Assembly: GCA_017387265.1 (NCBI GenBank)
Contig: JAFOFM010000163.1
Location: 1 to 5,081 of the forward strand
From: Peptococcaceae bacterium
GTDB taxonomy: Bacteria; Bacillota; Peptococcia; Peptococcales; Peptococcaceae
Direction of reading: 5' to 3'
DNA length: 5,081 bases
A model generated the notes under the pieces. It was not told the DNA's origin. It made no database searches and saw only the letters and a list, made by a program, of their open reading frames with translations. This document shows positions 1-4,358 of this stretch, piece by piece. Within the stretch, counting starts at the first letter, position 1. Every line of letters starts with the position of its first letter. A program made the translations under genes and the position numbers.

Positions 1-61
1 GCATCTTTTTTGCTGATAAATTGTTATGCGAAAAAGCGGAAACATTTTATTAACATATATA

Positions 62-70
62 TGATATAAT
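62..70 (+). promoter_or_regulatory. Extended -10 promoter for the two-component operon
   Basis: The sequence TGATATAAT is a perfect TATAAT hexamer (65-70) preceded by the TGN extension typical of extended -10 promoters read by the housekeeping sigma factor. No good TTGACA-like element sits 16-18 bp upstream, which fits an extended -10 type. The expected start is near 77, giving a leader of about 25 nt before the response regulator ATG. The assignment is inferred from motif and position only. Confidence 0.55.
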
Positions 71-101
71 AAATCCAGCAAACTGACAGAGGAGTGATAA
101 A

Positions 102-773
102 ATGATTCGCATTCTGGTTGTGGAAGACGATAAGGATTTAAATCATGCAGTGTGTTCCTATTTAAACCGGCAGGGTTACGAAACCATTGGCTGCCTGAGT
201 GCTGCCGATGCCTATGATGCCATGTATGAAAATTCTGTGGATGTGATTATTTCTGATATTATGATGCCGGAGATTGACGGCTTTGAATTTGCAGAAACGG
301 TGCGTGAAATGAACCGCGAGATTCCGATTCTGTTTATGTCGGCACGGGATGATATGGATGCCAAACAGAAAGGATTTCGTGCAGGAATCGATGATTATAT
401 GGTAAAACCGGTGGATTTAGATGAACTGGCGCTGCGCATCGGGGCTCTGGTTCGTCGTGCAAAAATTGCCAGCAGTAAAAAACTGACCGTTGGCAAACTT
501 CTGCTGGATGCCGAAGAACATACTGCTTATCTGGACGGCGAGGAAGTTACACTGACCGTTCGGGAATTTGATTTGTTGTATAAGCTGTTATCCTATCCAA
601 AGAAAACATTTACAAGGGCAAAGCTGATGGAGGAATTCTGGGATGCAGACAGTGCATCGGGGCCTCGTGTGGTGGATGTATATATTACAAAACTGCGGGA
701 CAAGCTGGCTGCCTGTGATGATTTTGAAATCGTGACGGTTCACGGCCTGGGGTATAAGGCGGTGCCGAAATGA
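102..773 (+). CDS. OmpR/PhoB-family DNA-binding response regulator
   Basis: This is the cytoplasmic output half of a two-component system. Its N-terminal receiver domain (about residues 2-118) accepts phosphate from the partner kinase, and its C-terminal winged helix (about 127-221) binds promoter DNA. The receiver shows the acidic pair D9/D10, the phospho-acceptor D52 in SDIMMP, the switch residue S80 and the conserved K102 in VKP. The winged-helix domain shows LTVREFDLLYKL, the recognition-helix region RVVDVYITKLRDKL and the wing HGLGYK. At 223 residues it has normal full length. The start is set by AGAGGAG at 88-94, seven bases before the ATG. The stop overlaps the kinase start by 4 bp (ATGA), so the two are translationally coupled. 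The regulon cannot be told from sequence. Confidence 0.95.
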   Translation: MIRILVVEDDKDLNHAVCSYLNRQGYETIGCLSAADAYDAMYENSVDVIISDIMMPEIDGFEFAETVREMNREIPILFMSARDDMDAKQKGFRAGIDDYMVKPVDLDELALRIGALVRRAKIASSKKLTVGKLLLDAEEHTAYLDGEEVTLTVREFDLLYKLLSYPKKTFTRAKLMEEFWDADSASGPRVVDVYITKLRDKLAACDDFEIVTVHGLGYKAVPK

Positions 774-1837
774 GTGAAGATGGAAACAGAAAAGAAAAAC
801 CTAAAATCGGACGCAGCCTGTTTTCACCGCGGCGTTACCTGATATTTTTTCTGCTTATTGCCTTTGTGGTAACCACCTGTTTTCTGCTGTTCCTGCACTT
901 TCTGGAGATTCGTGCCGAGGATGTGCATAAGGCAGCTCTTCTGACCTTTGGCAATGTGCTGCTGTTAAGTTTTTTAGGTGCCACATTTGACGGTATCCGG
1001 CAGAAATATACCGTTGAAAAACCGGTGCGGCAGATTCTGGATGCCACGCAGCGATTTACCAGAGGTGATTTTTCGGCACGTATTGAACAGCGTCAGGATC
1101 CGCTTCGGCATAATGAATTTGATGTTATTATTGCCGATTTTAATAAAATGGCGGAGGAACTTTCCGGTATCGAAACACTGCGTACCGATTTTATTGCCAG
1201 TGTATCTCATGAACTGAAAACACCGCTGGCGGTTATGCAGAATTATGCCACACTGTTACAGGCACCGGATTTACCGGAAGAAAAACGAATCGAATATGGC
1301 CGTGCTATTGCGGAGGCCTCCAGACGGTTATCGGAATTGATTACCAATATTCTGCGGCTCAATAAACTGGAAAACCAGACTATTTTTCCAGACAGCATCC
1401 GGTTTAACCTGGGCGAACAGCTGCGGGAATGTGTACTTTCTCTGGAGGATGTGTGGGAGCAGAAGGAACTGGACTTGGATATCGATATTGATGATGTGAT
1501 GCTGAATGGTGATCCGGAACTTTTGACACTGGTATGGAACAATTTGCTGTCAAACGCGATGAAATTCACCGGATCGGGTGGTTTCATCGGTGTAACGGTA
1601 AAAGAGGAAGAACAATGGGCTGTGGTTTCGGTGCGGGATACCGGCTGCGGTATGACAGCGGAAACCGGGCGGCATATTTTTGAAAAGTTTTATCAGGGTG
1701 ATTCTTCGCACAGTTCGCAGGGCAACGGGCTTGGCCTTGCACTGGTAAAACGGGTGATAGATATTATGAACGGCGAGATTTCTGTGGAAAGCGCTCCGGG
1801 TGTGGGCAGTGTATTTACGGTTCGTCTGCCGAAATAA
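770..1837 (+). CDS. HAMP-domain sensor histidine kinase with a minimal extracytoplasmic loop
   Basis: This membrane histidine kinase is the partner of the regulator at 102-773. After a basic cytoplasmic start, helix one spans about residues 23-45 and helix two about 56-73, so only about ten residues lie outside the membrane. A HAMP-like linker follows (about 75-135). Next come the H box FIASVSHELKTPL with the phospho-histidine H147, the N box around WNNLLSNAMKF (257-266), the G1 box DTGCG (290-294), the F box FEKFY (314-318) and the G2 box GNGLGL (328-333). All catalytic motifs are intact, and 355 residues is normal for the class. The start overlaps the regulator stop as ATGA. With no room for a periplasmic sensor domain, the signal is probably sensed in the membrane or passed on by another membrane protein. 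The stimulus is unknown. Confidence 0.94.
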   Translation: MSEDGNRKEKPKIGRSLFSPRRYLIFFLLIAFVVTTCFLLFLHFLEIRAEDVHKAALLTFGNVLLLSFLGATFDGIRQKYTVEKPVRQILDATQRFTRGDFSARIEQRQDPLRHNEFDVIIADFNKMAEELSGIETLRTDFIASVSHELKTPLAVMQNYATLLQAPDLPEEKRIEYGRAIAEASRRLSELITNILRLNKLENQTIFPDSIRFNLGEQLRECVLSLEDVWEQKELDLDIDIDDVMLNGDPELLTLVWNNLLSNAMKFTGSGGFIGVTVKEEEQWAVVSVRDTGCGMTAETGRHIFEKFYQGDSSHSSQGNGLGLALVKRVIDIMNGEISVESAPGVGSVFTVRLPK

Positions 1838-1899
1838 TTTATGAAAGATGTTGTAATAATGCTATGTAACTTGATTGCAGGATAAACGGGAGTAATTCT

Positions 1900-2292
1900 A
1901 TGATTCAGAAAATTCATCAGTCAGAAGACGGCTTTTCCTACACCTATTCTGCCAGACAGAGAGAGGATGTACAGGCTATCCGGCAGAAATATCTGCCTAG
2001 AGAAGAAGATAAAATGGCACAGCTTCGCAAACTGGACCAAAACGTAACCTTATACAGCACCATTCCTGCTGTATTGCTTGGCATCCTTGGTGTTTTGCTG
2101 CTGGGAATCGGCATCTGCTGTGTTACCATTGCCTCGTGGAGTGCATATTTTATTCCCGGCATTGTGGCTGGCGTAATCGGGCTGCTGATTATGGCGCTGG
2201 CCTATCCGCTGCATAAAATTGTGCTGAAACGGAAACAGGCAGAAGCCGCACCGCAGATTCTGCGGCTCAGCGAAGAAATTATGAAACACTAG
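1900..2292 (+). CDS. Small two-helix membrane protein of unknown function
   Basis: This 130-residue protein has a charged cytoplasmic N-terminus (about 1-50, with FSYTYSARQREDVQAIRQKY then PREEDK), two strongly hydrophobic helices (about 53-77 and 82-104) and a basic, amphipathic C-terminus ending LRLSEEIMKH. The pattern matches a small family I recall from Clostridia, where members are mostly unnamed. I remember a dihydropteridine reductase label on some relatives, but nothing here supports an enzyme: there is no nucleotide-binding motif. Its ATG follows GGGAG (1888-1892) by seven bases. It begins 62 bp after the kinase stop with no strong promoter between, and a terminator follows its stop, so it is probably the third gene of the two-component operon. 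A link to the kinase, which lacks a sensor domain, is possible but unproven. Confidence 0.8.
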   Translation: MIQKIHQSEDGFSYTYSARQREDVQAIRQKYLPREEDKMAQLRKLDQNVTLYSTIPAVLLGILGVLLLGIGICCVTIASWSAYFIPGIVAGVIGLLIMALAYPLHKIVLKRKQAEAAPQILRLSEEIMKH

Positions 2293-2312
2293 ACCAGATA
2301 GAATAGAATAAT

Positions 2313-2348
2313 AAAAACGCATTTTCTGAAAACGAGATGCGTTTTTTT
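2313..2348 (+). terminator. Intrinsic terminator of the two-component operon
   Basis: AAAAACGCAT (2313-2322) pairs perfectly with ATGCGTTTTT (2337-2346), and the T run continues to 2348. The stem can extend inward by a few pairs (TTTC with GAG and a bulge). It begins 21 bases after the stop of the small membrane protein. Because the stem is flanked by A and T runs, it may also work in the other direction. Confidence 0.85.
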
Positions 2349-2379
2349 ATTTGTGTGGATGTGTATAAAAGCGCTGAAT

Positions 2380-2395
2380 TATTTCCCGGTAAATA
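2380..2395. promoter_or_regulatory. Noc-box-like palindrome 1
   Basis: TATTTCCCGGTAAATA differs by one base (position 11) from the Bacillus subtilis Noc-binding consensus as I know it, TATTTCCCGGGAAATA. Noc is a ParB paralogue that spreads on DNA from such sites and blocks division over the nucleoid. The site is non-coding and 47 bp from a second near-identical copy, which makes chance unlikely. No noc gene is inside the window. Confidence 0.6.
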
Positions 2396-2426
2396 TTTTG
2401 TCGAAAAGCTTGTGGATTTTGTAGAA

Positions 2427-2442
2427 TATTTCCCGGAAAATA
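2427..2442. promoter_or_regulatory. Noc-box-like palindrome 2
   Basis: TATTTCCCGGAAAATA also has one mismatch to the Noc consensus, at the same position 11 as box 1 (A here, T there). The shared pattern is TATTTCCCGGNAAATA. Both boxes lie upstream of the DUF2007-like gene and about 570-620 bp before the first parS. Confidence 0.6.
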
Positions 2443-2527
2443 AATTCCTTATTCTGGATATTAAACGCAGCTTACCTTAGCAGAGAATCTTGTTCTTGCT
2501 ATAGATATTATCCTGTTGTAAAATAAA

Positions 2528-2533
2528 TATAAT
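2528..2533 (+). promoter_or_regulatory. Candidate -10 element for the DUF2007-like gene
   Basis: A perfect TATAAT lies 32 bp upstream of the start codon at 2566 and follows a terminator, so this gene needs its own promoter. The -35 region 17 bp upstream (ATATTA) is poor. A small bulged stem-loop (2479-2500, AGCA/AGAA with TTCT/TGCT) lies just upstream; its role is unknown. Confidence 0.45.
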
Positions 2534-2565
2534 GATAAGAAAAGAAGTCAAAGGGGGCGTTTCAC

Positions 2566-2994
2566 ATGAAAAACGAATTCAGTGGAAAGCTGGTTGCGTT
2601 AACAAATCTTCAGACAGAACTGGAAGCCACTATGTTAATGGACATTTTGCAGCAGGAGGGAATATCGGTACTGACAAAGGAAGCAGGCAGCGGTGGTTAT
2701 ATGAAGATTTATATGGGGTATTCGATTTATGGTGAAACGCTGTATGTCTATGATTATGATTATCCAAGGGCAAAAGAAATTATGCTGGCATTGCAGCAGG
2801 GCAGTGAGGAAGCCATTCATTTAGAACAGGCGACACAGGATAACGTTTTTGCCAATGCCGATGATTTTGACCAGCATGAAGTGGCACTGATTGAACAAAG
2901 AGAAGAAGCAGCAGGGATTCCAAAAGGAAATTCTCCTATTCCTCTGATTGCTGTGATTCTGCTGGCTCTATTTTTGTTTACTATTTTGCGATAA
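2566..2994 (+). CDS. DUF2007-like protein with a C-terminal membrane anchor
   Basis: The first 75 or so residues resemble the DUF2007 family, often described as putative signal-transducing proteins: a strand (KLVALTN), a helix (ELEATMLMDILQQEGI), then strands with GETLYVYDYDYPRAKEIM. I see no catalytic motif. Residues about 76-120 form an acidic, probably flexible linker, and IPLIAVILLALFLFTIL (about 125-141) is a single membrane helix, so the domain probably faces the cytoplasm as a tail-anchored protein. The start is chosen from AAGGGGG at 2551-2557, eight bases before the ATG. It stands alone, with a terminator and Noc-like boxes before it and the parS cluster beginning 13 bp after its stop. 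Its function is unknown, and its place in the partition region may be only positional. Confidence 0.8.
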   Translation: MKNEFSGKLVALTNLQTELEATMLMDILQQEGISVLTKEAGSGGYMKIYMGYSIYGETLYVYDYDYPRAKEIMLALQQGSEEAIHLEQATQDNVFANADDFDQHEVALIEQREEAAGIPKGNSPIPLIAVILLALFLFTILR

Positions 2995-3007
2995 TATAGA
3001 TTGCGAA

Positions 3008-3023
3008 TGTTTCACGTGGAACA
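3008..3023. promoter_or_regulatory. parS: parS site 1
   Basis: TGTTTCACGTGGAACA is the reverse complement of TGTTCCACGTGAAACA, the classic Bacillus subtilis parS. It is a ParB loading site. It lies 13 bp after the stop of the DUF2007-like gene. Its centre is 42 bp from that of parS 2, which is four helical turns, so both face the same side of the DNA. Confidence 0.95.
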
Positions 3024-3049
3024 ATTGATTTTGAGATTCGTTTTCAAAA

Positions 3050-3065
3050 TGTTTCACGTGAAACA
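3050..3065. promoter_or_regulatory. parS: parS site 2, core of a 24-bp perfect palindrome
   Basis: TGTTTCACGTGAAACA is a perfect parS. The palindrome continues four bases on each side (3046-3069), and the downstream side runs into a T-rich tract, so the RNA could form a terminator-like hairpin for the DUF2007-like gene. The site also overlaps the possible -35 element of the hairpin RNA. Confidence 0.95.
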
Positions 3066-3080
3066 TTTTTATTTTATGAT
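3053..3080 (+). promoter_or_regulatory. Candidate promoter of the long hairpin RNA
   Basis: TTCACG (3053-3058, four of six matches to TTGACA), 16 bp, then TATGAT (3075-3080, five of six matches to TATAAT). Initiation would fall about 3086-3088, exactly the base of the long hairpin. The -35 element lies inside parS 2, so ParB binding should compete with RNA polymerase. This is inferred from motif fit and spacing. Confidence 0.35.
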
Positions 3081-3085
3081 CACTT

Positions 3086-3260
3086 ACAAGACCGGATATG
3101 CAGTTTCGATGTCATTCCTCTTACTGTTTAATGCTGGACATCTCCTTGATTGTCTGTCTTAGTAAGACTTCGTCTTTCACGACGGAGACAATCTGCGTCA
3201 ATGTTCAGCGTAAACAGAATTCGCGAATGCCATCTCAATCTGCATACACGGTCCTGTTTT
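3086..3260 (+). ncRNA. Candidate structured RNA: long rod-like hairpin
   Basis: The two arms pair over 172 nt. From the base, 3086-3103 pairs with 3240-3257, 3105-3117 with 3225-3238, 3124-3141 with 3201-3217, and 3148-3155 (GATTGTCT) with 3186-3193 (AGACAATC). This gives about 51 pairs including two G-U pairs, interrupted by short, roughly symmetric internal loops (6 by 7 nt at 3118-3123/3218-3224 and at 3142-3147/3194-3200). The tip can form two small hairpins (3156-3168 and 3171-3184), making a three-way junction. A promoter-like sequence ends just before it, and TTTTAT follows the 3' arm. Size and rod shape recall 6S RNA, but I recognise no family signature. It could instead be a decayed palindromic element. 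Strand is chosen from the promoter and T tract. Confidence 0.4.
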
Positions 3261-3303
3261 ATATGCAATATATGAAATTGAAGTGACACTAAAAATTTGC
3301 TAA

Positions 3304-3319
3304 TGTTTCACGTGAAACA
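3304..3319. promoter_or_regulatory. parS: parS site 3, followed by seven T
   Basis: TGTTTCACGTGAAACA is a perfect parS, with two further palindromic bases on each side (3302-3321). The T run at 3320-3326 makes the plus-strand transcript look like an intrinsic terminator, and it could end a transcript coming from the hairpin RNA. Confidence 0.95.
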
Positions 3320-3366
3320 TTTTTTTGCATTGTCTGCTGGGAACTTTTTGTCGATTACAGGAAAGT

Positions 3367-3462
3367 CGGCTTTGTATTTTTGCGTTTAACGGTCGAACGA
3401 TACAATAGACATAATAATAGTCGCAAAACCGATTGTAACCGCTTAAATCGAAAAATACAGCG
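3367..3462. repeat. Second imperfect inverted repeat (hairpin)
   Basis: The left arm (3367-3393) pairs with the right arm (3438-3462). T plus GTATTTTT (3373-3381) pairs with AAAAATACA (3451-3459), TTTAA (3385-3389) with TTAAA (3443-3447), and CGGT (3390-3393) with ACCG (3438-3441). There are about 22 pairs with single-base bulges. Inside the loop, ACAAT (3402-3406) can also pair with ATTGT (3432-3436). It shares no obvious sequence with the longer hairpin. It may be a leader RNA structure, a DNA structure or chance in A+T-rich DNA. Confidence 0.4.
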
Positions 3463-3498
3463 AATTTGAGATTTTACACAAAATTTTACGCTTTTCTA

Positions 3499-3527
3499 TA
3501 TTCATTTTTCACGTTTTCCTTTATAAT
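3499..3527 (+). promoter_or_regulatory. Probable parA promoter
   Basis: A perfect TATAAT (3522-3527) is preceded after 17 bp by TATTCA (3499-3504), a weak -35 element. Transcription should begin near 3534, which places parS 4 about 15-30 bases into the leader. A half parS, TTTCACGT (3507-3514), lies between the -35 and -10 elements. This arrangement suits repression by ParB. Confidence 0.55.
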
Positions 3528-3548
3528 AAGGTTAAATTGAATTCAAAA

Positions 3549-3564
3549 TGTTTCACGTGAAACA
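3549..3564. promoter_or_regulatory. parS: parS site 4, in the parA leader
   Basis: TGTTTCACGTGAAACA is a perfect parS, palindromic over 3546-3567. It lies between the predicted parA transcription start and the ribosome-binding site (AGAGAGGAG, 3583-3591). ParB loaded here would sit on the operon's own promoter region. Confidence 0.95.
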
Positions 3565-3599
3565 TTTACAAATAGATTCCTTAGAGAGGAGCAAATGCA

Positions 3600-4358
3600 A
3601 TGGGAAAAACAATTGTAATTGCCAATCAGAAGGGCGGCGTTGCCAAAACAACTACCTCGGTGAACCTGGCAGCCTGTCTGGCGCATTATAAAAAGAAAGT
3701 ACTGCTCATTGACCTGGACCCGCAGGGCAATGCCAGCAGCGGTTTAGGCATTAATAAAAATGCGCTGGAACATTCCAGTTATGATGTACTGGTAAACTTT
3801 GTACCGGTGGATAAAATTACAGTAGAAGTAAACAAAAAACTGCACGTTCTGCCTGCAAAAGTAGAGCTGGCAGGGGCGGAAATGGAGCTTGTTGCGGCTA
3901 TTTCCCGTGAAAACCGTTTAAAAAATGCACTGGAAGACGTCAAAGACCAGTACGACTATATTATTATTGATACACCGCCATCTTTAGGCCTGCTCACATT
4001 AAATGCATTAACTGCAGCTGATACCTTCCTGGTACCGATTCAGTGCGAATATTATGCGCTGGAAGGCTTAAGTCAGCTCTTGAGCACCATTAAACTGGTA
4101 CAGAAAAATCTGAATCCAAACCTGCAGATGGAAGGGATTCTGCTCACCATGTTTGATAATCGCACCAATTTAAGTAATCAGGTTGTAGCAGATGTGCGTG
4201 AAAACTTTAAAGACAAGGTATTTAAAACCGTTATTCCGCGCAATGTGCGTTTAAGTGAAGCGCCAAGTTTTGGACAGTCCATTCTGGATTACGATGCAAA
4301 ATCCAAAGGTGCAGAGACTTATCTGGCACTGGCGAAGGAGGTAATCAAACATGGCTAA
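3600..4358 (+). CDS. parA: Chromosome-partition ATPase ParA/Soj
   Basis: This ParA-family ATPase dimerises on DNA with ATP and is switched off by ParB, driving origin segregation; in Bacillus the homologue also modulates DnaA. The deviant Walker A KGGVAKTTT (residues 11-19) carries the signature lysine K11 and catalytic K16. DLDPQGN (38-44) holds the switch aspartates, and YIIIDTPPS (120-128) is Walker B with D124. QCEYYALEGLSQL (148-160) and VIPRNVRLSEAPS (211-223) are typical of chromosomal Soj. The length of 252 residues is normal, with no extra N-terminal DNA-binding domain, unlike plasmid type Ia ParA. The start is set by GGAG (3588-3591), eight bases upstream of the ATG. It overlaps parB by 8 bp, a coupled operon. 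The alanine at position 15 is in a variable position of the motif. Confidence 0.97.
   Translation: MGKTIVIANQKGGVAKTTTSVNLAACLAHYKKKVLLIDLDPQGNASSGLGINKNALEHSSYDVLVNFVPVDKITVEVNKKLHVLPAKVELAGAEMELVAAISRENRLKNALEDVKDQYDYIIIDTPPSLGLLTLNALTAADTFLVPIQCEYYALEGLSQLLSTIKLVQKNLNPNLQMEGILLTMFDNRTNLSNQVVADVRENFKDKVFKTVIPRNVRLSEAPSFGQSILDYDAKSKGAETYLALAKEVIKHG

Larger units (their letters stand above)
2995..3599. other. 605-bp non-coding partition region upstream of parA
   Basis: I see no credible protein gene on either strand here. The stretch holds four parS sites, a long imperfect hairpin (3086-3257), a second weaker hairpin (3367-3462), promoter-like sequences and the parA ribosome-binding site. 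The DNA between hairpins and parS sites is A+T-rich. Such size and content are unusual for the space ahead of soj in Bacillus, where noc directly precedes soj. Confidence 0.8.

Noticed and set aside
1..13. T run at the window edge (GCATCTTTTTT) as the end of an upstream terminator
   Set aside because: The 5' half of any hairpin would be outside the window, so it cannot be supported.
835..1587. Minus-strand and off-frame open frames inside the kinase gene
   Set aside because: They are antisense or out of frame to a full-length kinase with all motifs and have no domain or start signals of their own.
2532..2735. Plus-strand open frame overlapping the DUF2007-like gene
   Set aside because: Its ATG falls in the TATAAT promoter element and it has no ribosome-binding site; the 2566 frame has both a good site and a recognisable domain.
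3072..3262. The long hairpin as a MITE or insertion remnant, with TTTTAT on both sides
   Set aside because: The left TTTTAT is separated from the hairpin by eight bases, the right one overlaps the arm end, and A+T-rich flanks make such repeats common. Not excluded, but a structured RNA fits better.
3098..3286. 62-codon open frame on the plus strand
   Set aside because: No ribosome-binding site, unlikely composition, and it lies across the arms of the long hairpin, which explains the sequence better.
3630..3656. Walker A of ParA reads KGGVAKTTT instead of KGGVGKTTT
   Set aside because: The changed residue is in a variable position of the deviant Walker A motif; both signature lysines are present, so no loss of function is implied.
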